8,388 nt of DNA from Thermoflexales bacterium. GTDB lineage: Bacteria; Chloroflexota; Anaerolineae; B4-G1; SLSP01. The notes beneath the pieces were generated by a model. The model saw only the letters and a list, made by a program, of their open reading frames with translations. It made no database searches and was not told the DNA's origin. Numbering within the stretch: the first letter of the stretch is position 1; each line of letters begins with the position of its first letter. Of this stretch, positions 1-6,019 are shown piece after piece. Location: NCBI GenBank assembly GCA_007130345.1, contig SLSP01000315.1, positions 1 through 8,388 of the forward strand. Direction: 5' to 3'. The position numbers were made by a program, and so were the translations under genes.

Positions 1-276
1 CACCCGCCCAGAGGTATCGATAAGCCCCGTCGTCGGCGTGATGATGCGCGCGATCAGCTTCAGCGCGGTGCTCTTGCCCGCGCCGTTCGCCCCGATAAAC
101 CCGTAAGTCTTGCCCTGCTCCAGTGCAAAGCTGACGTTCTTGAGAACCCACAGGGACTCATCGCTCGTTTTATCCCGCCGGAAAAAGCCGAGCAACGCTT
201 CCAGAACCGACTGGGGGCGCGCGTGATGCAAGGTAAACCGCTTGGATACGTCCTGGAATTCAATAGCCGCCGGCAT
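1..276 (-). CDS. ABC transporter ATP-binding protein, polysaccharide-export type (N-terminal part, cut by window edge)
   Basis: The first 92 codons of an ABC ATPase are visible; the gene runs off the left edge. The product begins MPAAIEFQDVSKRF and has a Walker A motif, GANGAGKST, at residues 62-70, preceded by LKNVSFALEQGKTYGFI. The 20-residue stretch between the first beta strand and LKNVSF, with an RRDKTSDE-like segment, and the phrase KLIARIITPTTG are typical of the Wzt/TagH/RfbE group, which powers export of O-antigen, teichoic acid or other polysaccharides with a two-component permease. ATP would be hydrolysed on the cytoplasmic side. The ATG at 276 lies 18 bases after the stop of the upstream Pro/Thr-rich gene, in the same frame, with a weak GGGGA ribosome site. 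An in-frame stop at 297-295 limits any longer start, though a GTG at 285 is possible. Walker B and signature motifs lie outside the window. The ABC call is firm; the polysaccharide subgroup is an inference. Confidence 0.88.
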   Translation of the reverse strand, partial: MPAAIEFQDVSKRFTLHHARPQSVLEALLGFFRRDKTSDESLWVLKNVSFALEQGKTYGFIGANGAGKSTALKLIARIITPTTGLIDTSGRV

Positions 277-294
277 CTTCCCCACTTTGCCCCA

Positions 295-954
295 TTAGGA
301 TTTGCGTTGCCACAAAAAGAGCAGCCCCAAACCGAACAGCATCAACACCGCGCCGCCACACATAGTGAGCGGAAGTCGCTGTTGCGTCTCCGAGGCGACA
401 GGTATCAGCGTGGGTGTGGGCATCACGTCTTCGCCGCCCGCGCCATCAGGCGGGAGCGGCTCCCCCTCCACCGGGGGTGGCGCGACCGTCGCCGTGCCCT
501 CGCCGGGAACCGCGTCGCCGGGAGATTCCGTCGCCGCCGTGCCAGGAGTCGCCGTAGCCTGCACAGAGACATCCGCCTCGGCCGCCGGGGTCGGCGTGCC
601 CGTGATCGCAGCATCCTCACCGGGCGTCGCGGTCGGCGTGAACGTGCCCGGCATAGGTGTCGCCGTCGGCATAACCGTGCCCGGCCCAAGCGTCGCCGTC
701 GGCGTGACCGTGCCGTCTTCCGGCGGCGGCGGCGGCGGATCAGAGGGTGGGTCCGGCGGCGGATCAGAAGGGGGATCGGGGGGCGGGTCTGTCGGTGGCG
801 GAACTGGCGTCGCCGGGCCGGGTGTCGGCGTGCGCGTTGGCACCGTGAAATCCTGCGCCTGCACCGCCGGCGTCCATATCACCGGCAGCGCGGCTAATCC
901 TAGCAAGGCTATCAATAGCACACCCCAAAAACCTAACCATAGTCCACGTTTCAT
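295..954 (-). CDS. Secreted Pro/Thr-rich surface protein with C-terminal anchor-like tail
   Basis: I do not recognise a catalytic domain in this 219-residue protein. Residues 1-33 look like a signal peptide (KR, a long hydrophobic core, then VQA before QD). Residues 36-185 are low-complexity, rich in Pro, Thr, Asp and Gly. They include a DPPSDPPP repeat (about 55-78) and three 11-residue repeats of TVTPTATLGPG type (82-114). The end carries LPLTM (194-198), a hydrophobic stretch (201-214) and the basic tail WQRKS. That is either a simple membrane anchor or a sortase-signal-like tail. The ATG at 954 has a near-perfect Shine-Dalgarno, AAGGAGGA at 965-958, and a promoter-like pair sits upstream, so this gene may start a new transcript together with the ABC ATPase 18 bases downstream. 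A role as a stalk or spacer on the cell surface is inference. Strong GC3 and codon bias fit a real gene despite the repeats. Confidence 0.75.
   Translation of the reverse strand: MKRGLWLGFWGVLLIALLGLAALPVIWTPAVQAQDFTVPTRTPTPGPATPVPPPTDPPPDPPSDPPPDPPSDPPPPPPEDGTVTPTATLGPGTVMPTATPMPGTFTPTATPGEDAAITGTPTPAAEADVSVQATATPGTAATESPGDAVPGEGTATVAPPPVEGEPLPPDGAGGEDVMPTPTLIPVASETQQRLPLTMCGGAVLMLFGLGLLFLWQRKS
613..711 (-). repeat. Three tandem 33-bp units coding an 11-residue Pro/Thr repeat
   Basis: Three imperfect 33-bp units (711-679, 678-646, 645-613 on the minus strand) code for TVTPTATLGPG, TVMPTATPMPG and TFTPTATPGED. On the plus strand the shared core is cgtcgccgtcggc, recurring at exactly 33-base spacing. 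The unit length is a multiple of three, so changes in copy number would keep the frame. Confidence 0.8.
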
Positions 955-993
955 TGCTCCTCCTTAAACCTCGTTGCGGGTTAAACACACACC

Positions 994-1022
994 ATCATAA
1001 ACTACCGCGCTATATCGCACAA
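994..1022 (-). promoter_or_regulatory. Candidate sigma70-type promoter for the Pro/Thr-rich gene and ABC ATPase
   Basis: On the minus strand, TTGTGC (1022-1017) and TATGAT (999-994) are separated by exactly 17 bases, in the only sizeable non-coding gap of the window (955-1043, 89 bp). The -10 box matches the consensus at 5 of 6 positions; the -35 box is weak, at 3 of 6. A start around 987 would give a leader of about 33 bases containing the strong Shine-Dalgarno of the 954 gene. I saw no hairpin plus T-run in this gap, so read-through from the DUF4012 gene is also possible. Confidence 0.4.
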
Positions 1023-1043
1023 GCGCGCTGACCCTGGGACGCC

Positions 1044-3002
1044 CTACGGCCTCTCCACCCGGTACTTCACCGCAATCTGCGCGTCCCCTGCCAGCAGCAT
1101 CTCACACAAAAACGCCCCGGTCTCGTCCAGGACGGTGTTGGGGCGCGTGCAAGCTGTAAGATCAGATTGTGCTGCTAATACTACCGCATTTTCCGGCAAA
1201 CGCAAAGTGACCCGCGCCGGGACACTGGCCATCCCGGCCTGCTTCTGCCACGTCAAACGGTACACCTCGCTATCGCCATCGAGCCAGCGCACCGCCTCCG
1301 GCAACTCGTAGACAAACTGCACCCGCGTTTGCGCGCGCGTGGGCAACAAGAACGCTTGCGAGAACACCATCCCGCCCAATTCCGCCGCGACCTGCGCCTC
1401 GCCGGGCCACGCCTCACGGATCGCCACCGCCTCTGCCGGAATGGGATGGCGGCTGCTGTCCACCAGCCGCGCGCCCGCCGGGACGAACGCCCGCAAGTGC
1501 GCCCAGTAGCAGCGATCCATCATCTGCACGTAGACCGGGTCATACCGCGCCTCGACCCGGCACGCGATGTCCACCTGGCTGGTGTGCGTGTAGTCCAGCG
1601 TCAGGGTGGCGCGCGGCGGCTCGCGCGTCAAATCCACCTCATAGACGAACTCCCGCGCAATCCTGGGACTGGCCTTGTTGTATCCCACGTTCGCCTCAAC
1701 AACCATCACAAAATCTCCGGCTTCGGGGATATGGACACGGCCATCCAGCCCTCGCGCCGCCAGCAACGCCGCCGCCTGGGGATTGCGCAAGTACACTTGC
1801 AGATGCTTCTGCTCGGCCAGACGCAACGCCGTCTGCACCAACGTCACCCAATCCACGTCCCCCGCCTCGATGCGGGCCAGCGCGGCCGCCGCCAACGGCT
1901 CCATAAACGACTTGCGCTGCTGCCACCATTCCCCATCCTGCCGCCCATCCTCCGGCAACCACGCCTCATAGATGAAGTCCATCAGCGTTTCGCCTGTGAC
2001 CGGCGCGGCGGCCCCCTCCACTTCCAGCGGGCCAAGCGCGGAGATCAACTCCCGCACCGCGCCCTGATCCAGCGCCACCACGCCCGCCACATCCACCGGA
2101 TAGCCGGGCCGATAGAGTGCCAGCGCTTGCCGGATCGCCGTCGGGAAGTCCGGCGACCAATTGCTATCCCGGAAGACCCACAGATCAAGGCCCATAAACT
2201 GGCGTAGCGGTTCCGGCGGCAGGGGATAAGGTTGCGTGAAATCGTCCGCCGCGTAGCTGTCGAGGAAATTCACCGCCGCGACCTGCCCGTTGACGATTTG
2301 CACCTCGCCGACGCCAGTGATGAACCCGCCGCCGGGCCGCAATTCGTCCTCGTTGAGCGCGAGCAGCAGATAGGTGCGCGGCCCGGTCTGCCCCAACACA
2401 TCCGGGGCCTCCGCCGCCCACGCCAGCCCCTCTTGGAGCAGGGACAACGCCACGTCCAACTGCGCGAACTCGTCCCGGAACTGGCGCGGCAGCGCGTCCG
2501 CGTCGATGCGGCGATAGGTCGCGTGCGCCTGCGCCGTCACAATCCGCGCGCGGGGCAGCTTCCCGGCGATCTGTTGCGGCAACGCCAGGGCGTCATCCAT
2601 CACGAGGCCGCCCGCCTGGAACGCCTCCGCCACCGGCGCGATGTCTTCCCAGAGCAAGTTCCCTACCTCCGTCAGCCCATCGGCCAGCGCGAGCAGGTCA
2701 CGCGACTCTGCCAGCAGCGGCCCGACGCCCGGCATCCAGCGCCACAGCCGCCCGAACCCCGTCATCCAGCCGACGTTGCGCCGCAAGGTCACGACATCTC
2801 GGCGCAGCGTGCTCACCATCTCTCCGGCAGAAGCCACATCCACCGCCAACGGGTCATCCGCCAGCGCGCGCGCCGCCGCCATCTGCCCTCGCAGCGAGAA
2901 CAGCGCGCCGCCCACCTGCACGCCCCACACGCCTACGAGCAACAGGCCGAGCATCGCCACGCCCAAGCCGATTTGTCGCCTATATTGCGCGATTACTGAC
3001 AT
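1044..3002 (-). CDS. DUF4012 family membrane-anchored protein
   Basis: This is a 652-residue protein of the DUF4012 family. A short cytoplasmic start (MSVIAQYRRQ) is followed by one transmembrane segment (about 11-31), an alpha-helical region (40-200), and then the family hallmark LALNEDELRPGGGFITGVGE (214-233), with DSNWSPDFP at 279-287. The rest is predicted to be extracytoplasmic. DUF4012 proteins have no settled biochemical role, but they commonly sit beside polysaccharide genes in Chloroflexota and Actinomycetota, and a distant link to LytR-type glycan-ligase-like proteins has been noticed for neighbouring domains; function here is not assigned. The ATG at 3002 overlaps the end of the DUF2723 gene by 10 bp (ATGTCAGTAA) and has AGGAGG at 3015-3010, seven bases upstream. 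This decides the start against a much longer open frame reaching 3755, whose extra part is out-of-frame DUF2723 sequence. Translational coupling with the upstream gene is likely. Confidence 0.88.
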   Translation of the reverse strand: MSVIAQYRRQIGLGVAMLGLLLVGVWGVQVGGALFSLRGQMAAARALADDPLAVDVASAGEMVSTLRRDVVTLRRNVGWMTGFGRLWRWMPGVGPLLAESRDLLALADGLTEVGNLLWEDIAPVAEAFQAGGLVMDDALALPQQIAGKLPRARIVTAQAHATYRRIDADALPRQFRDEFAQLDVALSLLQEGLAWAAEAPDVLGQTGPRTYLLLALNEDELRPGGGFITGVGEVQIVNGQVAAVNFLDSYAADDFTQPYPLPPEPLRQFMGLDLWVFRDSNWSPDFPTAIRQALALYRPGYPVDVAGVVALDQGAVRELISALGPLEVEGAAAPVTGETLMDFIYEAWLPEDGRQDGEWWQQRKSFMEPLAAAALARIEAGDVDWVTLVQTALRLAEQKHLQVYLRNPQAAALLAARGLDGRVHIPEAGDFVMVVEANVGYNKASPRIAREFVYEVDLTREPPRATLTLDYTHTSQVDIACRVEARYDPVYVQMMDRCYWAHLRAFVPAGARLVDSSRHPIPAEAVAIREAWPGEAQVAAELGGMVFSQAFLLPTRAQTRVQFVYELPEAVRWLDGDSEVYRLTWQKQAGMASVPARVTLRLPENAVVLAAQSDLTACTRPNTVLDETGAFLCEMLLAGDAQIAVKYRVERP

Positions 3003-4531
3003 CTCAACACCTCCTCTTCGACCTCGCAGAGAGGCCGGACTCCGGCAAACTCTTCCGGCTCGGCCACCGTGACCCCGGCGTGCTGCGCCAGGAACTCCCG
3101 GTACGCCGGTTGCGACCAGAAATTGCGGCTGATGAGCAGCACGTCCGGGCGGAGCGCGAGCGCGTCCTGCGCGTACCACAACGCGAACGTGTGGCGATCC
3201 CCGGCGACCAGCACGACCGCCTCCGGCGGGGCCTGCGCGAGCGTCGTCCGCGCCCACATCGCGGCCTCGGTATCGCGGCTCAAATCCAGCGCGCCCCAGT
3301 TCAACGCGAGCAACGCCAGCGGCAACAACACTATCACCACAGAGGCACGGAGAAATGGCAAATGGCAAATGGCAAAAAATCGGCGAGAACTCTGTGCTTC
3401 TGTGATGAAAACCATCATCCCGCGCGCACCCTCGACTAGCGGGTAGATCATCAGCGGCAGCAAGCCCACCAAATAGACCAGCGAGTCGTGGGTGGCGTAG
3501 CCGATGGCGTACACGTTGAGCGCGCCCCACGCCGCGAGCCAGCCGAGCACCTCGCCGGGCGCGCGACGCGCCCACCGGGTCAATCCGTAGAGCACCAACA
3601 ACGCACCAACTGGCGTGAATTGCCGCGCCAGCAACGCGGCCCAGGCCACTATCCGCCCCGGCCACTCGACCAGCGGCAGCGCGAAGGCATAGCCCCAATA
3701 CAGCCGCGCCGTCGAGAACTCCAGCCACCCGGCGAGCGTGCGCGCATCGCCCCACGGCTCCGGCCCGGCCCCGCGCAGCAGCGGCAGCGCGTAGAGGCTG
3801 AGGCCGAGCGCCAGGCCAACCACAAATTGCACATACGCTTGCACATACGCTCGGCAGGGAACGTCAGTTCCCCAGCTTTGCCGCGTTTGACGGGGAGCTG
3901 ATGCTCCCCTTGGAGCATCCAGGAAAGCTCGGCGGGGAGCGTCAGCTCCCCGACCTAACAGCCAGGGCGCGAGGAAAATCGTCGTCGGATGGACGGCCAG
4001 CGCCAGCCCCCACCCTAGCCCCGCGCCAAACGCCGAGCGTGCCTCCACCGCCACCAGCGTCAGCGCGACGCAAGCTGCCGCCGCCGCGTGTACCTCCGTG
4101 ATGAGCGACTGCGACCAGAACAGCGGCGCGAACCCCACCGTCAACGCCAGCGCCGCCGCCATCACCGGCCCCGCGCCGCGTCGGAGCGCGATCCACGCCA
4201 GCGCCATCACCGCCAGCGCGGCCATCCCCGCCGAGAGCGCGTTGAGAGCGCGCGCCGGATCGCCGGGCAGCCAGAGCATCATCCGCGCCAGCAGCATATA
4301 AAAGGGAAAGCCGGGCGGATGAGGTAATCGCCCGGTCACAGCCGCCGTGATGAAGTCGCCGCCATCCGCGCCCCAGTGCGCCCAGGTGAGCGAGGGGGCC
4401 AGCGTAAGGAGGTAAACCGTCAAGGCCAGCGCGCCGGATACGCCACTGACCAAAAACGCTTGGAACTTGGAGGATAGCTTGCGACAATTCAATCTTTGCA
4501 CCAAAAACTTCTTCGTTCGCAGAAACGTCAA
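2993..4531 (-). CDS. DUF2723 family GT-C-type membrane glycosyltransferase-like protein
   Basis: The product is a polytopic membrane protein of up to 512 residues. Diagnostic DUF2723 sequence is APSLTWAHWGADGGDF (45-60), with acidic residues in the first outer loop as in GT-C enzymes, then HPPGFPFY (71-78) and WSQSLITEVHA (139-149). About ten hydrophobic segments follow, and a C-terminal soluble part has AGDRHTFALWYAQ and RPDVLLISRNFW. Family members are thought to transfer sugars from lipid donors to proteins or glycans at the outer face of the membrane; donor and acceptor are unknown. Two palindromic elements are embedded in frame, at residues about 194-225 and 375-399, adding polar, non-family sequence between membrane segments. 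The start is uncertain: TTG at 4531, seven bases after the hicA stop and without a clear ribosome site, or GTG at 4501. The first 24 or so residues are AT-rich and Lys/Phe-rich, unlike the rest. The stop overlaps the DUF4012 gene. Confidence 0.85.
   Translation of the reverse strand: MTFLRTKKFLVQRLNCRKLSSKFQAFLVSGVSGALALTVYLLTLAPSLTWAHWGADGGDFITAAVTGRLPHPPGFPFYMLLARMMLWLPGDPARALNALSAGMAALAVMALAWIALRRGAGPVMAAALALTVGFAPLFWSQSLITEVHAAAAACVALTLVAVEARSAFGAGLGWGLALAVHPTTIFLAPWLLGRGADAPRRAFLDAPRGASAPRQTRQSWGTDVPCRAYVQAYVQFVVGLALGLSLYALPLLRGAGPEPWGDARTLAGWLEFSTARLYWGYAFALPLVEWPGRIVAWAALLARQFTPVGALLVLYGLTRWARRAPGEVLGWLAAWGALNVYAIGYATHDSLVYLVGLLPLMIYPLVEGARGMMVFITEAQSSRRFFAICHLPFLRASVVIVLLPLALLALNWGALDLSRDTEAAMWARTTLAQAPPEAVVLVAGDRHTFALWYAQDALALRPDVLLISRNFWSQPAYREFLAQHAGVTVAEPEEFAGVRPLCEVEEEVLRCQ
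3010..3015 (-). promoter_or_regulatory. Shine-Dalgarno deciding the DUF4012 start
   Basis: AGGAGG on the minus strand lies seven bases before the ATG at 3002, inside the last codons (EEEV) of the DUF2723 gene. Its strength and spacing, plus the 10-bp stop/start overlap, argue for coupled re-initiation and against starting upstream in the long open extension of this frame. Confidence 0.75.
3336..3408. repeat. Palindromic element with three 7-bp tandem units, in frame inside the DUF2723 gene
   Basis: Imperfect inverted arms of 18 bp (caccacagaggcacggag at 3336-3353 and ctctgtgcttctgtgatg at 3391-3408) pair at 15 positions plus two G-T wobbles. The loop holds three perfect tandem copies of aaatggc (3354-3374) followed by six A (3375-3380). 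The CACAGAGGCAC...CTCTGTG type stem is familiar as a dispersed short repeat in many bacterial genomes, normally intergenic; that is recollection, not a search. Here it codes for about 25 residues (375-399, including ITEAQSSRRFFAICHLPF) of the membrane protein. The local composition is AT-rich compared with its surroundings. Confidence 0.75.
3827..3850. repeat. Perfect 12-bp tandem duplication
   Basis: ttgcacatacgc occurs twice back to back (3827-3838 and 3839-3850). On the minus strand it codes for AYVQAYVQ, residues 228-235 of the DUF2723 protein. It directly abuts the palindromic cluster that starts at 3857, so it may be a scar of the same insertion or a later slippage. Confidence 0.85.
3857..3951. 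repeat. Cluster of three short perfect hairpins, in frame inside the DUF2723 gene
   Basis: Three perfect stems with four-base loops lie in 95 bases: GGGAAC-GTCA-GTTCCC (3857-3872), GGGGAGC-TGAT-GCTCCCC (3892-3909) and GGGGAGC-GTCA-GCTCCCC (3934-3951). Outer half-symmetry is also present: AGCTTT at 3874-3879 pairs with AAAGCT at 3924-3929. The centres are 36 and 42 bases apart. The block codes for residues about 194-225 (rich in Arg, Ala, Pro, with QTRQSWGTDVPC), which breaks the hydrophobic pattern of the protein. It looks like a mobile REP- or MITE-like unit rather than ancestral coding sequence. Confidence 0.8.
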
Positions 4532-4538
4532 TCTGTTG

Positions 4539-4763
4539 CTAATGACTCAAGAATTCCTCTATGGTTAAACCGATGTCTTTGGCAATTTGTCGCAACAAAA
4601 TAGGGGAAATATCTCGTCCACCATGAAATGGAACGGTCGTGCAGCGCCCATCTGGATGCCGATATTGGATGTGTGAACCGCGTTGTCGTACAATCACAAA
4701 CCCGAGTTGTTCCAGAATTTTCATCACTTTCCGAGGTTTCAAGACCGGATATTTCTTACCCAT
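4539..4763 (-). CDS. hicA: HicA-type mRNA interferase toxin
   Basis: The product is 74 residues, the normal size for HicA, a small double-stranded-RNA-binding-fold toxin that cleaves mRNA. It begins MGKKYPVLKPRKVMKIL and shows the family core LEQLGFVIVRQRGSHIQYRH. The catalytic histidine is H31 in the Gly-Ser-His motif (29-31). It then has TVPFHGGRDISPILLRQIAKDIGL and ends EEFLSH. The ATG at 4763 overlaps the hicB stop by 8 bp (ATGGGTAA), so the two are coupled; the longer frame from a TTG at 4796 would lie inside hicB and is not preferred. All key residues are present, so the toxin looks intact. The region is visibly AT-rich (24 G+C in the 60 bases 4561-4620), unlike the neighbouring glycan genes, which suggests acquisition by transfer. 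The gene ends 7 bases before the putative TTG start of the DUF2723 gene. Confidence 0.92.
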   Translation of the reverse strand: MGKKYPVLKPRKVMKILEQLGFVIVRQRGSHIQYRHPDGRCTTVPFHGGRDISPILLRQIAKDIGLTIEEFLSH

Positions 4764-4974
4764 ATTGACTAACCATAATGGTTTGTGTCCCGACAAATTC
4801 CGTGTCTAAAATTGGCTGACCATCCTCCAGTAACATCTCCAGGACTTCATGTAAGTTGTGGTAGAGTTCGTCCAGGGTTTCGCCTTGTGTATGCGCCCCG
4901 GCAAAGTTAGGGACATAGCCGACATACAAACCCGTATCCGGGCATTTTTCTACAATTGCGGTAAAGAACAACAT
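4756..4974 (-). CDS. hicB: HicB-type antitoxin (short form)
   Basis: The product is 72 residues and matches the HicB/UPF0150 partial RNase-H-fold domain: MLFFTAIVEKCPDTGLYVGY, the conserved VPNFAGAHTQGETLDEL and the amphipathic helix YHNLHEVLEMLLED. HicB binds and blocks HicA, its partner encoded immediately downstream with an 8-bp overlap. The protein ends soon after the core (VGTQTIMVSQYG) and has no visible C-terminal helix-turn-helix or ribbon-helix-helix, so DNA-binding autoregulation by HicB alone is not supported. The ATG at 4974 is set by an excellent AGGAGG at 4985-4980, five bases upstream. The antitoxin-first order is one of the two common arrangements. The gap back to the glycosyltransferase stop is only 40 bp, and I could not pick out a convincing promoter in it, so the pair may ride on the operon transcript. 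Confidence 0.92.
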   Translation of the reverse strand: MLFFTAIVEKCPDTGLYVGYVPNFAGAHTQGETLDELYHNLHEVLEMLLEDGQPILDTEFVGTQTIMVSQYG

Positions 4975-5014
4975 GGATACCTCCTATGCTTCAAGCCATC
5001 TTGGTCTAAGCGTC

Positions 5015-6019
5015 TCAATAAGACTCACGGCTTCCTAATTGTCGCACCAACCCCACCGCCAGCCCTAGCCCCTGGACGTAGACGCGGGCCAGGGTGACGG
5101 CGGGCCAGGCGAGGGCAACGCCCCGGTCGCGGGGCCAGGCCCAGCGCACGAAGGGCAGCGTGGTGAGCAGGAAGGCCGCCAGCAGCACGCCCGTCGCCCA
5201 CCAGAGCGCGGGCGCAAGTGCGCCCGGCCATACTAACGCGCCCACGCCCGCCAGCCCGAGCAGCGCGGCTAACGCGAATTGCGTCTTGAGCGCGGGATCG
5301 GTGTGCGCGTCACCGGAGATTTTGTCGGGATAGCGGACGTAGAGCAGCGCGCGCCAGTAGCCGAAGCGCATTTTCCGCAGGAGATAGGCTTTGAGCGTTG
5401 GGGGATGACGATGCCAGACCCAGGCATCCGGCGCGAAGAGCAGCCGATGACCCGCCCGCGCCAGCCGGAAGGAGAGGTCTACATCCTCTGCCGAGGGGAT
5501 GGGGAAGGCCGTGTCGAAGCCACCGTAGTCCCGCAGCACGTCGCGCCGGTAAGCTGCCGCGTAGGTGTCCACAAAGTCGATCTGGGGCAGCGTCGCCATC
5601 CGCGCGTAGCGGACCTCGAATTCCAGTTGCACCAGCCGGGCGATGAGCGCGGTTTGGCGTGTCCGATACGCGCCCTTCACCCCGGTCACACCGGGATCGG
5701 AGAGGGGGGCCGTCATCCGGGCGATCCAATCCGGGGAGGGTTCGCAGTCGGCGTCGGTGAAGAGCACGAGGGTGCCCCGCGCCGCTTCGATGCCGGCGTT
5801 GCGCGCTGCCGAGGGGCCGCCGTGCGGCACGGTCAGCACGCGATCCGCGCCAGCCGCCCGCGCGCGTTCTGCGGTGGCGTCGGTCGAGCCGTCATCTACC
5901 ACGAGGACTTCGTAGCTTTCGCGGGCCACGCTCTGCTGCGCGAGCGCGGCTACGCACTGCCCGATGCAGTCTTCCGCTTGATAGGCCGGAATAATGACGG
6001 AGATCTCAAGCTGTGCCAT
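5015..6019 (-). CDS. Family 2 glycosyltransferase with C-terminal membrane segments
   Basis: The product is a 334-residue GT2 (GT-A fold) enzyme. The nucleotide-sugar site begins SVIIPAYQAEDCI (7-19) and VVDDGSTDAT (40-49). HGGPSAARNAGIEAA (66-80) is a typical GT2 segment; the DXD-type metal site is FTDADCEP (87-94, Asp89 and Asp91); the catalytic-base region is SAEDVDLSFRL (176-186). After it comes HRHPPTLKAYLLRKMRFGYW (203-222), a segment often seen in membrane-associated GT2 proteins, then two or three hydrophobic helices (about 246-290). The enzyme should transfer a sugar from a nucleotide donor on the cytoplasmic face of the membrane, to a lipid or growing glycan that is not identified. 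The ATG at 6019 lies inside the end of the flippase-like gene, with a 14-bp overlap, which points to coupled expression. The ribosome site is only a run of G. The gene is followed 40 bp later by the hicBA cassette. Confidence 0.92.
   Translation of the reverse strand: MAQLEISVIIPAYQAEDCIGQCVAALAQQSVARESYEVLVVDDGSTDATAERARAAGADRVLTVPHGGPSAARNAGIEAARGTLVLFTDADCEPSPDWIARMTAPLSDPGVTGVKGAYRTRQTALIARLVQLEFEVRYARMATLPQIDFVDTYAAAYRRDVLRDYGGFDTAFPIPSAEDVDLSFRLARAGHRLLFAPDAWVWHRHPPTLKAYLLRKMRFGYWRALLYVRYPDKISGDAHTDPALKTQFALAALLGLAGVGALVWPGALAPALWWATGVLLAAFLLTTLPFVRWAWPRDRGVALAWPAVTLARVYVQGLGLAVGLVRQLGSRESY

Noticed and set aside
302..967. Plus-strand Gly/Val/Ser-rich open frame opposite the Pro/Thr-rich gene
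   Set aside because: It is the complement of Pro/Thr codons; the minus strand has a signal peptide, a membrane tail and a perfect Shine-Dalgarno.
1329..2999. Plus-strand frames of 292 and 255 residues opposite DUF4012
   Set aside because: Arg/His/Gln-rich shadows typical of GC-rich antisense frames, with no recognisable motif, while the minus strand has clear family motifs.
3354..3374. CRISPR-like short repeats (aaatggc three times)
   Set aside because: Seven-base units without spacers are simple tandem repeats within the loop of a palindrome.
3003..3755. N-terminal extension of the DUF4012 frame by about 250 residues
   Set aside because: It overlaps DUF2723 codons in another frame, reads as Arg/Ala/Gly-rich shadow sequence, and a strong AGGAGG plus ATG lies at 3015-3000.
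3857..3951. Rho-independent terminator made by the GC-rich hairpins
   Set aside because: No T-run follows any of the three stems on either strand, and they lie inside an intact reading frame.
4764..4796. Longer HicA start at TTG 4796
   Set aside because: It adds 11 residues lying inside hicB and not typical of HicA; the ATG at 4763 gives the usual size and the coupled overlap.
4986..5014. Promoter for hicBA in the 40-bp gap
   Set aside because: TTGAGA is present, but no -10-like hexamer lies at a 16-18 base distance.
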